NCBI RefSeq assembly: GCF_023023025.1
Contig: NZ_CP095481.1
Span: 6,709,001-6,773,000 of the forward strand
Source: Amycolatopsis sp. WQ 127309
GTDB taxonomy: Bacteria; Actinomycetota; Actinomycetes; Mycobacteriales; Pseudonocardiaceae
Reading direction: 5' to 3'
DNA: 64,000 nt
Part shown: piece by piece, positions 1 through 8,007 of the stretch
How positions within the stretch are numbered: the first letter of the stretch is position 1
Layout: each line of letters begins with the position of its first letter
Notes under the pieces: model-generated
The model's database searches: none
What the model saw: only the letters and a program-made list of their open reading frames with translations
What the model was told of the DNA's origin: nothing
Translations under genes and position numbers: made by a program

Positions 1-197
1 AGAACACCCGCGCGATCTTCGGCCGCTCGTACGCCGCCGAGCCGGACGAGCTGATCCGCGAGCTGAAGGAGGACGAAGCCGTCCAGGCCGCGGACACGCT
101 GCTGCTGACCATCCCGAACCAGCTCGGCGTCGACTACAACGCCCACGTGCTGGAAAGCATCCTGACCCACGTGGCCCCGGCGCTCGGCTGGCGCTGA
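1..197 (+). CDS. LLM-class flavin-dependent oxidoreductase, C-terminal end (partial)
   Basis: Only the last 64 codons are in the window, read in the frame starting at base 3 and ending in TGA at 195-197. The tail contains AADTLLLTIPNQLG and ends HVAPALGWR, which resembles the end of luciferase-like (F420- or FMN-dependent) monooxygenases. The substrate cannot be judged from this fragment. The last 60 bases, stop codon included, are repeated at 2188-2247. The 3' end now attached to this gene may therefore have arrived with the inserted AIPR gene and replaced the original end without changing the protein sequence. Confidence 0.7.
   Translation, partial: NTRAIFGRSYAAEPDELIRELKEDEAVQAADTLLLTIPNQLGVDYNAHVLESILTHVAPALGWR
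138..197 (+). repeat. 60-bp direct repeat, copy 1 (3' end of LLM oxidoreductase gene)
   Basis: This 60-base segment, from an AAC codon to the TGA stop, matches 2188-2247 at 57 of 60 positions. The three differences (155/2205, 164/2214, 167/2217) are third-codon-position changes and leave the encoded peptide unchanged. Similarity stops sharply on both sides. This is the pattern expected of a left attachment site in which an incoming element supplies a replacement gene end. Confidence 0.85.
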
Positions 198-353
198 GCA
201 CGCGCTGCAGGTTGGACGGCGCCGGTGGCGTTCATCGATTGATGTACCTCTAACCGGTTGCGGTCACGGTAGGGTCAAGGTCGGGTGCACCTTGGCCCTG
301 CCGAGTGGTTCGAGCTGAACCGCTTCCCCGCCGGCCTTTGAGGAAGAGAGTAG

Positions 354-2135
354 ATGCACACCCTCACAAGCAAGCGCGTCGTGAAGTTCTCGCGAAACTT
401 CGGCTTCGGCGGAACCGAGGCTGAGCAGTTCGAACGATACGTCGCGGCAAACTACCTGTTCCAGTACGTGGGCGACGACGTGGAACTGATTGAGCGTTCA
501 GTTCTCGGCGGTGGTAGCGATGAGGGTATCGACATCGCCGCGGTAGTTGTCAACGGCAGGATCGTCTTTGAGCCAGAAGAGATTGACGAACTCATCGCGG
601 AGCAGGGGGCGAACTCCGCGAAAGTGATCTTCATCCAAGCGAAGACGAGTGAGTCATATGATTCGAAACTGATCGCGAAGTTCCTGCATGGCGTCGAGGC
701 CGTGACAAAGTATGCGATGAAGCCCAAGAGTTTAAAACTTCCTCCGCGATTGGTTGACGTGGCAATCCTGATTGACCGAATCGCCGAGAGTGGTGACAAG
801 TTTCAGGATAGTCGAATTCCATGCGAGCTTTACTATGTCACGACCAGTTCCAACGACGGTAGGAGTGCACAAGCTGAACTTCAGGTCACGGAGGCGATAG
901 GGCGTATTCGAGAGATTGGGGCCTACTCTGAAGATTTCAAGCTCCGCACTCATGGGTACGAGGAACTCGCCGCCAAACAAAAGGAACGCCACGGGCCTCA
1001 GAACGTTCAATTCAACTTCGAGAAGCGTCAAACAATCCCGGCAACGGACAGGGTGAGTGAAGCTTATATAGGGTTGGTGTCCGCAAGTGAACTCTTGAAA
1101 CTTCTCAAGGATGACTCCGGCGATGTCCGTTCTGGCATATTCGACGACAATGTTCGCCTCGATCTCGGTGCTCAAAACTCAGTCAATAGTCGAATTATGG
1201 GGACTCTGCGGTCGGCGGAGCGTGAGCACTTTCCCTTTTTGAACAATGGTTTGACGATCATTGCGACCGAACTCCGTGGACTCGGGGACAGATTTTTCAT
1301 CTCGGGCTATCAGATTGTCAACGGCGGGCAGACGAGCCATCAGCTTATCCGGTGGGCTGAAACTGAAGAGGTGAAGAATTTCCCTCAGTTGATGTTGGAT
1401 CTGTGGGTTCCCGTCAAGATTGTGAGTTCGAACGATTCGGGTGTTCGAACGAGCGTTTCGATTGCGACTAACCTTCAGACCGCGATCGGGTCTTCGGATA
1501 TACAGGCCAGCTCGCAGGTGGCGAAGAATGTTGAAGAGTACTTTGCTCAGTCGGGCGCGGACGGGCTGCGTTATGAACGTCAGAATCGTGGTGCGGCACT
1601 TGAATTCGCTCGAACGCGTGTGGTGACAACACCTGAATTGAATCGCGCTGTCGCGGCTACGCTTTTCGGGGAGTCGTCACGTGCTATCGGATCGCCGAAG
1701 GATCTTGAGGTTGAGGACGCATTTGTATGGGGGGAGCGTCCTGAAGAGACCTACTATTATGCAGCATGGATCATCTATCGTATTGATAGGTACTTTGCTC
1801 GAACTCCGGAGTCGACGACGTTGAAGGCTGCCAAGTATCATCTTTCGATGATGGCTTCGGCGCTCGTAAACCCGGAACTTATTCCGCTATTTGAGGCGGG
1901 AGACATCGATGCTGTGGCCAGTAGGCTGGCGAGGCCGAAGAGGCTTAGCTTTCGAGTGGTCGAGAAGAAGTTTTCTGATGAGATCGAAGGTGCGATTGCA
2001 TTGGCTGCGGAGCTTACGGCCGATCTGTTCCGGACCGTGCTCTCCGAAGGTCGGAGCCTCCGGAAAGACGACGTGCGGAGCAGGAAGAGCCAGGAAGCTC
2101 TCTTGCAGAAGGTGAAGGCGCTTAACAAGAACTAA
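354..2135 (+). CDS. AIPR-family (abortive infection phage resistance) protein
   Basis: This 593-residue protein matches the AIPR family (PF10592 type), which is linked to abortive-infection phage defence and often found near restriction systems. Two core family blocks are clear: FLNNGLTII at about residues 295-303 and QIVNGGQTS at about 320-328. The N-terminal part has GSDEGID (55-60) followed by IFIQAKTS (92-99), a D...(E/Q)xK arrangement like that of PD-(D/E)XK nucleases (inference). The start is supported by GAGGAA upstream of the ATG. The gene is A/T-richer than its neighbours: bases 661-720 contain 31 G/C of 60. It stands alone, with no methyltransferase or helicase nearby, and is flanked by 60-bp repeats of the preceding gene's end. 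It was probably acquired horizontally as a stand-alone defence gene. Confidence 0.85.
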   Translation: MHTLTSKRVVKFSRNFGFGGTEAEQFERYVAANYLFQYVGDDVELIERSVLGGGSDEGIDIAAVVVNGRIVFEPEEIDELIAEQGANSAKVIFIQAKTSESYDSKLIAKFLHGVEAVTKYAMKPKSLKLPPRLVDVAILIDRIAESGDKFQDSRIPCELYYVTTSSNDGRSAQAELQVTEAIGRIREIGAYSEDFKLRTHGYEELAAKQKERHGPQNVQFNFEKRQTIPATDRVSEAYIGLVSASELLKLLKDDSGDVRSGIFDDNVRLDLGAQNSVNSRIMGTLRSAEREHFPFLNNGLTIIATELRGLGDRFFISGYQIVNGGQTSHQLIRWAETEEVKNFPQLMLDLWVPVKIVSSNDSGVRTSVSIATNLQTAIGSSDIQASSQVAKNVEEYFAQSGADGLRYERQNRGAALEFARTRVVTTPELNRAVAATLFGESSRAIGSPKDLEVEDAFVWGERPEETYYYAAWIIYRIDRYFARTPESTTLKAAKYHLSMMASALVNPELIPLFEAGDIDAVASRLARPKRLSFRVVEKKFSDEIEGAIALAAELTADLFRTVLSEGRSLRKDDVRSRKSQEALLQKVKALNKN

Positions 2136-2187
2136 CTGCTGCCGGGTAGGTTGGAGAGAGGTGTTGCTGCTGCTTAGTGCGCAGTGC

Positions 2188-2247
2188 AACGCCCACGTGC
2201 TGGAGAGCATCCTCACTCACGTGGCCCCGGCGCTCGGCTGGCGCTGA
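2188..2247 (+). repeat. 60-bp direct repeat, copy 2 (displaced original gene end)
   Basis: This is the partner of 138-197. It has no reading frame upstream to belong to, but it runs directly into the hairpin at 2257-2302. That makes it the likely original 3' end of the oxidoreductase gene, still beside its own terminator. Upstream sequence (2136-2187) shows no similarity to the sequence before copy 1. Confidence 0.85.
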
Positions 2248-2256
2248 CCCAGACCC

Positions 2257-2302
2257 GTCGTGAGTGTTCAGGGCGGTTAGAACCGCCCTGAACACTCACG
2301 AC
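2257..2302. terminator. Perfect 22-bp hairpin between convergent genes
   Basis: Bases 2257-2278 are the exact reverse complement of 2281-2302, with two bases between them. The hairpin lies two bases past the 3' end of the leftward MmgE/PrpD gene and ten bases past repeat copy 2. It probably acts as a bidirectional terminator, originally shared with the oxidoreductase gene now separated from it by the AIPR insertion. There is no clear U-tract. Confidence 0.75.
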
Positions 2303-2304
2303 CG

Positions 2305-3708
2305 TCAGGTGCGCAGGAGTGCGGTCAGCTCGCCGAGGTCGGCCAGCTCGGCCAGGCCGTACGTCAGTTCGGTGACGCGCGTGCTGACCTCTGTGGGGAG
2401 CACTCGGGCCGCGTTCAGGCGGAACTTCGTGGCCAGCTCTTCCGCCGACAGCGGGTTTTGCGGGCCGCCGCGGTTGGCGTCGACCCGCTCCTCCAGCTCA
2501 CGGCCGTCGCGCAGGCGTACCCGGAGGACCGCCGGGAACTGGTGGGGGAAGATCTCGTCGCACCTCGCGTCCGGGACGCACGTCACCTTCGCCGCCAGGG
2601 CCAGGCGCGCCGGATCCGCCGCGGCCTCGTCGGTGAAGTCGTCGTGGAAGACGCCCAGGCCGCCGCCGCCCAGCAGGCCCGCCGCGACCGTGTACGGGCC
2701 CGAGAACGCCGCGTGGTAACCCGACTTCGGGCGGATCTTGTCCGCGCGCGGCTCGGCGATCGTGCGCAGCACCGACGTCGGCGCGCCCAGCTCCAGAGCG
2801 ACGATCTCCGCCGGGTCGACACCCAGCGAACGCAGGCGCCGGGCCGCGTCGATGCCCGCGTGGGTGAAGTGGTTGCAGGGGTACGGCTTGAAGAAGATCC
2901 CCGGCAGCTCCCAGCGCTCGCCGAGGCCGTCGACGATCGCGTCCACATCGGACTGGTCGCCGCAGAACGCCTGCAGCAGGCCGAACCGTCCTTCGAGGAC
3001 GGTCGGCGGGCCGGTGATGCCGTGACGGGCCATGCCGGCCGCCGTCACGGCGCCGTGGGCGGCCCAGCCGCAGTGGATGCGTTTCACCGTGCCGCCCGTG
3101 CGGTTCGCCTCCAGCAGGCCCGAGCCCATGCTGGCCGCGATGCCAAGCGCGTCGGCAATGCCAGAAGCGTCCACATCGGACAGCATCGCCGCGGCCGCCG
3201 CCGCGCCGAGGGCACCGCAGATCGCCGTCGCGTGCAGGCCGCGTTCGAAGAAGACGGAGTTGCCCAGTTCCTCGTCGTAGCCCGCCATCCCGAGCCGGAC
3301 CGTGATCTCGACGCCGACGCCGATCGCGTCGAGCAGCTGGGCTCCGGTCGCCCCGCGGGACTCCGCGACGGCCAGCGCGGCCGGCACCACCGTCGCCGAC
3401 GGGTGCAGCACCGACGGCAGGTGCGTGTCGTCGAAGTCGAGCGAGTGCGCGAGGGTGCCGTTCAGCAGCGCCGCGCTCGGTTCCGGCAGCCGGTCGCCGG
3501 TGCCGATCGCCGTCGCCCGGCCGGTGCCGCCCCACTCCCTGACCAGCGCGCCGACGGCCGCCGCGGGACGCTCCGACGTCGCGGCCAGGCTGTTGCCGAG
3601 GACGTCGAGGACGCGCCGCGCGGCGTCGTCCCGCAGCTCCGGCGGCAGGCCCTTGGCCCGCACCGACGTCGCGAACGCGGCCAGCTGCTGGACGATCGTC
3701 GCGCTCAC
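2305..3708 (-). CDS. MmgE/PrpD family protein (2-methylcitrate dehydratase-like)
   Basis: A 467-residue protein, close to the usual length of the MmgE/PrpD family, which includes 2-methylcitrate dehydratase and cis-aconitate decarboxylase. Recognisable family segments are HSLDFDDTHLPSVLHPSA near residue 85 and KPYPCNHFTHAG near 300. The chosen GTG start at 3708 overlaps the TGA of the upstream gene (GTGA), so it is translationally coupled. It is the last gene of the leftward four-gene operon with a cyclase-family hydrolase, a CitE-like lyase and a CoA-transferase. In that setting it may hydrate, dehydrate or decarboxylate a di- or tricarboxylic intermediate (inference). A second, divergent family member lies at 11473-12822. 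Confidence 0.88.
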   Translation of the reverse strand: MSATIVQQLAAFATSVRAKGLPPELRDDAARRVLDVLGNSLAATSERPAAAVGALVREWGGTGRATAIGTGDRLPEPSAALLNGTLAHSLDFDDTHLPSVLHPSATVVPAALAVAESRGATGAQLLDAIGVGVEITVRLGMAGYDEELGNSVFFERGLHATAICGALGAAAAAAMLSDVDASGIADALGIAASMGSGLLEANRTGGTVKRIHCGWAAHGAVTAAGMARHGITGPPTVLEGRFGLLQAFCGDQSDVDAIVDGLGERWELPGIFFKPYPCNHFTHAGIDAARRLRSLGVDPAEIVALELGAPTSVLRTIAEPRADKIRPKSGYHAAFSGPYTVAAGLLGGGGLGVFHDDFTDEAAADPARLALAAKVTCVPDARCDEIFPHQFPAVLRVRLRDGRELEERVDANRGGPQNPLSAEELATKFRLNAARVLPTEVSTRVTELTYGLAELADLGELTALLRT

Positions 3709-4526
3709 GCCGTCACCGCCGCGAGGGGACGCACGGGGGAGCCGGTGCCGCCGACGATCCGCAGCGGCGCCAGCACGAACACGAACTCGTGAAGGCCTTC
3801 GGCCGCGACGGCCTCCAGGTTCAGGTGCTCCAGGATGAAGATGCCCGACTCCACGAGCAGGATCCGGTGCACCGGCAGCACGGCGTGCCCGGCCCCGGCC
3901 GGGATCTGCTCGTAGGCGGTCGTGTCCGCGCCGGTCGCGACGACACCGCGTGCCGCCAGCCACTCCGCCGCCGACGTCGTCGCGCCGGGGACACCGGTCT
4001 CCTTGCCCAGGTACGTCGTCGCGTCGTCGAAGTTCCGCGCCCAGCCGGTGCGGATCAGCGCGACGTCGCCGGCGCCGGGTTCGGTGCCGGCCAGCTTCGC
4101 GGCCGCGTCCAGGTCGTCGGCCGTGACGCCGTACCCCGGTTCCAGCGTGGGGACGTCGTGCACCGCGGCGACGTCCAGCAGCACCGCGCGCCGCAGCAGG
4201 CCGGGCAGGTTCTCCGCGCCGTGCGTGCGGAACACGCCGCCTTGCTGGGCTTCGGCCGCATCGACGTCGCCGTGGAGCTTGCCGTCGTGGCTGACGTGCG
4301 AGAGCGCGTCGATGTGGGTGCCGACGTGCCCGCCGGTCACGATGATCTCGTTGGCGGCCGACCCGCCGTCCGGGCGGCGCATGTCGCCGTGACGGCGGAT
4401 CAGCGTCATCCGGAACCCGGGGTGGTTCGGCGAGCAGGGCATGCCGGTGAAGAACGGCTGCCCGAGCTCGATCAGCCGGACCCCGCCGGCGATCGCCGAC
4501 AGCAGCGGATCCTGGGGTCGTGTCAT
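3705..4526 (-). CDS. Cyclase-family metal-dependent hydrolase (kynurenine formamidase-like)
   Basis: A 273-residue member of the bacterial cyclase/kynurenine formamidase family. The metal-binding signature HVGTHIDALSH is present near residue 67. Family members are usually Zn or Mn amidohydrolases acting on N-formyl or other amide bonds, so hydrolysis of an acyclic amide released by ring opening is plausible here (inference). The ATG at 4526 overlaps the upstream TGA (ATGA), and its own stop overlaps the next start (GTGA). Although the family name suggests cyclisation, hydrolysis is the usual reaction. Confidence 0.85.
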   Translation of the reverse strand: MTRPQDPLLSAIAGGVRLIELGQPFFTGMPCSPNHPGFRMTLIRRHGDMRRPDGGSAANEIIVTGGHVGTHIDALSHVSHDGKLHGDVDAAEAQQGGVFRTHGAENLPGLLRRAVLLDVAAVHDVPTLEPGYGVTADDLDAAAKLAGTEPGAGDVALIRTGWARNFDDATTYLGKETGVPGATTSAAEWLAARGVVATGADTTAYEQIPAGAGHAVLPVHRILLVESGIFILEHLNLEAVAAEGLHEFVFVLAPLRIVGGTGSPVRPLAAVTA

Positions 4527-5332
4527 GAGTGCTGGCCTTCCTTTTCTTCCGCCTCCGCGAGCGCGAGCACCCACCGGGCGCGCGCCACGATCGCGGCGTC
4601 GACGAACTGTCCGTTGTGGTCGATCCAGGCGGCCGAGCCGGCCGACGAGAGCAACTCGCGTGCCCACGCCGTCTCGGCCGGATCGGGCGCGAAAGCCTGG
4701 TGCACCACGGGAATCTGGGTTGGGTGGATCACCGAGCGTCCGAAGAACCCGGCCCGCCGCCCGGCTTCGGTGCTCGCGCGCAGGCCGTCGAGGTCGCGCA
4801 CAGCGGTCCAGACGCTCTGCACCGGGCTCGGCAGCCCGGCCGCCCGCGCGGCGACGACCACCCGGGACCGCGGCCAGGTCAGCGCGTCCCCGCCGGCGAC
4901 GCGCAGGTCCGCGGCCAGGTCGGCCTCACCGAGGGAGATCCCGGCGACGAGCGGGTGCGCGGTGGCGATGACCAGCGCGTTCTCGACGCCCAGCGCCGAT
5001 TCCAGCACCGGGTACACCGGCACGCCGAGCGCGTCGGCGACGCGGCGCAGCTCGCCCGGGTCCTCGCACTTGGGCACCCGCACCCCGGCCGGGGCCAGCG
5101 GAGCCAGCGCCGCGATGTCGGCCTCGCCGGCGTCGGTGCCCGGCGCGTTGATCCGGACGAACGCGGTCGCGCCGTCGCCCAGCGCGGCCAGCGCGTTCCG
5201 CCGGGCGCCGTCCTTCGCGGCCGCGGCGACGGCGTCCTCGATGTCGATGATGACGGCGTCCGCCGGGCCGGCCAGAGCCTTCGTGATCCGGTCCGGCCGG
5301 TCGCCCGGGACGTAGAGCCAGCTGCGGATCAC
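4523..5332 (-). CDS. HpcH/HpaI aldolase / CitE-like CoA ester lyase
   Basis: A 269-residue protein of the citrate lyase beta-subunit (CitE) type. Visible family segments are YVPGDRPDRITKAL at the N terminus, IIDIEDAV (acidic metal-binding loop), RINAPGTD, VPKCEDP and GRSVIHPTQIPVV. Stand-alone CitE-like proteins cleave or form C-C bonds in malyl-CoA, citramalyl-CoA and related thioesters. With a CaiB-type CoA-transferase directly upstream, the simplest reading is activation of a hydroxy-diacid to its CoA thioester and retro-aldol cleavage here. The GTG start at 5332 overlaps the CoA-transferase stop (GTGA). Confidence 0.87.
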   Translation of the reverse strand: MIRSWLYVPGDRPDRITKALAGPADAVIIDIEDAVAAAAKDGARRNALAALGDGATAFVRINAPGTDAGEADIAALAPLAPAGVRVPKCEDPGELRRVADALGVPVYPVLESALGVENALVIATAHPLVAGISLGEADLAADLRVAGGDALTWPRSRVVVAARAAGLPSPVQSVWTAVRDLDGLRASTEAGRRAGFFGRSVIHPTQIPVVHQAFAPDPAETAWARELLSSAGSAAWIDHNGQFVDAAIVARARWVLALAEAEEKEGQHS

Positions 5333-6516
5333 TTGATGACGCCTTTTTCGCGCAGGGCGGCCAGTTCCGGCTCGCCCAGGCCGTAGCGCCCGAGGACTTC
5401 GGCGGTGTGCGCGCCGAGCGGCGCCCCGGCCGTGGTGAGGTGCCCGGGTGTCTCCGACAGCCGGAACAGCACGTTCTGCATCTTCACCGGCCCCAGCTCG
5501 TCGTCCTCGACGGTGGCGATGCTGTTCAGCGCGGCGAACTGCGGGTCGGCCATGACGTCGGCGGCGGTGTAGATCGGCGCGACGGCGGCCTGGGCCTGTT
5601 CGAACGCCTGGACGACGTCGTCGCGGTCGCGGTCGGCGATCCACGAGCCGACGGCGTCGTCGAGCAGGTCGGCGTGCTGCGCGCGCTCCGAGCCGCTGGC
5701 GAACCACGGCTCGTCGATCAGCTCCGGGCGCCCGACCAGCCGCATCACGCGCTCGGCGATCGACTGGGCGCTGGTGGAGATGGCCACCCAGCTGCCGTCG
5801 CGGGTGCGGTAGGTGTTGCGCGGCGCGTTGTTCGTGGACCGGTTGCCGGTGCGCGGCTGCAGCGTGCCGAGCTGGTCGTAGGCGATGATCTGCGGCCCGA
5901 GCAGGGTGAGGATGGGCTCGATGATGGCGAGGTCGACGACCTGCCCGCGGCCCGTCTGATCCCGGGCCCGCAGCGCGGTCAGCACGGCGTAGGCGGTGGT
6001 CAGCGCGGCGATGCCGTCGGCCAGGCCGAACGGCGGCAGGGTCGGCGGGCCGTCGGGCTCGCCGGTGATCGCGGCGAACCCGCTCATCGCCTCGGCGAGC
6101 GTGCCGAAGCCGGGGCGCTTCGCGTACGGGCCGACCTGGCCGAACCCGGTCACGCGCGTGAGCACCAGGCCGGGGTTGATCTCGCGCAGCACGTCGTACC
6201 CGAGGCCCCAGCGCTCCAGCGTGCCCGGGCGGAAGTTCTCCACGACGACGTCGGCGTCGGCGACCAGTTTCTTGAAGATCTCCTGGCCCTCGGGGGAGCC
6301 GAGGTAGAGGGTGATCGCCTTCTTGCCGCGGCCGAGCATCTTCCACCAGAGGCCGACGCCGTCGCGCTGCGCGCCGTGGCTGCGGACCGGGTCGCCCTTC
6401 GGGTGCTCGATCTTGATCACCTCGGCGCCGAAGTCGCCCAGCAGCGTCGCGGCCAGCGGGCCGGCGAACAGGGTGGCGGTGTCGAGCACCCGGATCCCTG
6501 ACAAAGCGCCCGTCAT
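5329..6516 (-). CDS. CaiB/BaiF (type III) CoA-transferase
   Basis: A 395-residue type III CoA-transferase and first gene of the leftward operon. Typical segments are LLGDFGAEVIKIEHPKGDPV at the N terminus, ENFRPGTLERWGLGY, GFGQVGPYAKRPGFG and FGLADGIAAL, the last probably holding the catalytic Asp. The family moves CoA between carboxylic acids through an aspartyl-CoA intermediate. The substrate is unknown, but the neighbouring CitE-like lyase suggests a hydroxy-dicarboxylate. The upstream region shared with the ABC importer contains two IclR-type operator-like sites, one at 6563-6579, which points to joint induction. Confidence 0.88.
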   Translation of the reverse strand: MTGALSGIRVLDTATLFAGPLAATLLGDFGAEVIKIEHPKGDPVRSHGAQRDGVGLWWKMLGRGKKAITLYLGSPEGQEIFKKLVADADVVVENFRPGTLERWGLGYDVLREINPGLVLTRVTGFGQVGPYAKRPGFGTLAEAMSGFAAITGEPDGPPTLPPFGLADGIAALTTAYAVLTALRARDQTGRGQVVDLAIIEPILTLLGPQIIAYDQLGTLQPRTGNRSTNNAPRNTYRTRDGSWVAISTSAQSIAERVMRLVGRPELIDEPWFASGSERAQHADLLDDAVGSWIADRDRDDVVQAFEQAQAAVAPIYTAADVMADPQFAALNSIATVEDDELGPVKMQNVLFRLSETPGHLTTAGAPLGAHTAEVLGRYGLGEPELAALREKGVIK

Positions 6517-6562
6517 GGGGCGTACCTGCCTTTCTCGTCCGACGGCCCGGGAGTGGGTGCCC

Positions 6563-6579
6563 GTTTCGCCGGGGGGAAC
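6563..6579. promoter_or_regulatory. IclR-type operator-like site 1 (CaiB operon side)
   Basis: The sequence gtttcgccggggggaac fits GTTTC-N7-GGAAC, the pattern also found at 6718-6734 and 17178-17194. Here it lies 47-63 bases before the CoA-transferase start. Because one site sits beside the IclR gene itself, that regulator is the likely binder (inference). Confidence 0.55.
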
Positions 6580-6668
6580 AACTGTGAACGTCGTGTTTCG
6601 TGGTGACGTCTCTCCGTGTTCCCCAAGTTCGCACTGATCATGCGCGTACGTCAAGTTATGCGCAGATG

Positions 6669-6698
6669 TTGACCTGACGTCGGGCCGGGTGTCACGAT
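6669..6698 (+). promoter_or_regulatory. Candidate promoter of ABC importer operon
   Basis: TTGACC (6669-6674) is followed after 18 bases by CACGAT (6693-6698). The -35 is good and the -10 is weak. The operator-like site at 6718-6734 would lie just downstream of the transcription start, where a bound repressor could block elongation. Confidence 0.35.
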
Positions 6699-6717
6699 GA
6701 CCGATAACAAATCTGGC

Positions 6718-6734
6718 GTTTCGCTTAGCGGAAC
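6718..6734. promoter_or_regulatory. IclR-type operator-like site 2 (importer operon side)
   Basis: The sequence gtttcgcttagcggaac is an imperfect 17-bp palindrome with 14 positions symmetric about its centre. It shares GTTTCGCT and GGAAC with the site upstream of the IclR gene. It lies 29 bases before the importer's first start codon. Confidence 0.65.
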
Positions 6735-6762
6735 GGCAGCCCTTCCAGTGGGAAGAGGTGAC

Positions 6763-8007
6763 ATGTCCGCACGAAAACTCGTCGCGACGCTCGGCGCGTG
6801 CGCCCTGCTCGCGACCGGGTGCGGGGGCTCGGCGCCGATGGGGGCCGGCGGCGCGGCCGCGGGGCGGGACGAGGGCCCGGTGAAGATCGGCGCGCTGCAC
6901 CCGGTCAGCGGCTCGAACGCGGTCGACGGCCTGCAGATGCGCCGCGGCGCGCAGCTGGCGGTCGACGCGATCAACGCCGCCGGCGGCATCTCCTCGCTCG
7001 GCGGCCGCAAGGTCGAGCTGGTCACCGGCGACACCCAGGGCAAGGCCGACATCGGCCAGAGTGAGGCGCAGCGGCTGATCTCGGCCGGCGCGGTGAGCCT
7101 GGTCGGCACCTACCAGAGCGCCGTGAGCACCAACGTCGCCGTCGTGGCCGAACGCAACCGGGTGCCGTTCGTGATGGACGTGACCGCGTCCGACGCGATC
7201 TTCGCCCACGGCTACCAGTACTCGTTCCGCGTCCAGCCGGGCAGCAACGCGATCGCGACGGCCGCCGCGCAGTACCTGAAAGCGGTTTCGGAGCAGGCCG
7301 GGAAGCCCGTCCGCAAGGTCGCGTTCCTGCACGAGCAGAGCGACTTCGGCACCGGCGCGGCCGACGCCTTCACCGCGGCCGCGAAGCAGCTCGGCATCGG
7401 CGTCGGGCCGAACATCAGTTACGACGCCACCACCGTCAGCGACCTGACCGCGCAGATCACCCAGGTCAAGGCGTCCGGCGCGGACGTGCTGGCCGTCGCC
7501 GGCTACTACCGCGACAGCCTGCTGGCGGCCAAGGCGATCGCCTCGGTGAAACCGGATCTCAACGCGGTCTGGGGCGTCTCGAACGGCGCGTACGACCAGC
7601 CGAAGTTCGTCGCCGACGCGGCCGCGCTCGGCAACCTCTACTTCAGCGCCAACTACCACTACGACGCGACCAATCCCGAGACCGTCGCGCTGCGCGAGAA
7701 GTACCAGCAGCAGTACGGCGACCCGATGCGCACCGGCGCGGTCCTGTCCTACGACGCCGTCCAGGTCATCGCGCACGGCGTCGAGCAGGCCGGCAGCACC
7801 GACCCGGAGAAGGTCCGGGACGCGATCGCCGCCGCCCAGGTCGCGCCGCTGACCGTCGGTCGCGGGCAGATCGAGTTCGCCCCCAACGGTGACAACCGCA
7901 ACGCCTTCCCGGTGCTGATGCAGGTCCGGGACGGGCGCGTCCAGCAGGTCTATCCCCCCGAAAAAGCCGAATCCCGGCCCGACTACAGGGTGGCGTGGCG
8001 CCCATGA
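6763..8007 (+). CDS. Branched-chain amino-acid-type ABC importer, substrate-binding lipoprotein
   Basis: A 414-residue periplasmic-binding-fold lipoprotein of the LivK/Leu-Ile-Val-binding family. The N terminus is a lipoprotein signal peptide ending in the lipobox LATGC, with the lipidated cysteine at residue 20. The mature part opens with VKIGALHPVSGSNAVDG, typical of the family. The ATG at 6763 is preferred because GGAAGAGG lies just upstream; in-frame starts further 5' lack a ribosome site. It is the first gene of the rightward operon and presumably captures the substrate degraded by the enzymes encoded on both sides. Its ligand cannot be told from sequence, and the family takes many non-amino-acid ligands. 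Confidence 0.9.
   Translation: MSARKLVATLGACALLATGCGGSAPMGAGGAAAGRDEGPVKIGALHPVSGSNAVDGLQMRRGAQLAVDAINAAGGISSLGGRKVELVTGDTQGKADIGQSEAQRLISAGAVSLVGTYQSAVSTNVAVVAERNRVPFVMDVTASDAIFAHGYQYSFRVQPGSNAIATAAAQYLKAVSEQAGKPVRKVAFLHEQSDFGTGAADAFTAAAKQLGIGVGPNISYDATTVSDLTAQITQVKASGADVLAVAGYYRDSLLAAKAIASVKPDLNAVWGVSNGAYDQPKFVADAAALGNLYFSANYHYDATNPETVALREKYQQQYGDPMRTGAVLSYDAVQVIAHGVEQAGSTDPEKVRDAIAAAQVAPLTVGRGQIEFAPNGDNRNAFPVLMQVRDGRVQQVYPPEKAESRPDYRVAWRP

Noticed and set aside
354..2135. A full restriction-modification system around the AIPR gene
   Set aside because: No methyltransferase, specificity subunit or helicase is present. The neighbours are ordinary metabolic genes.
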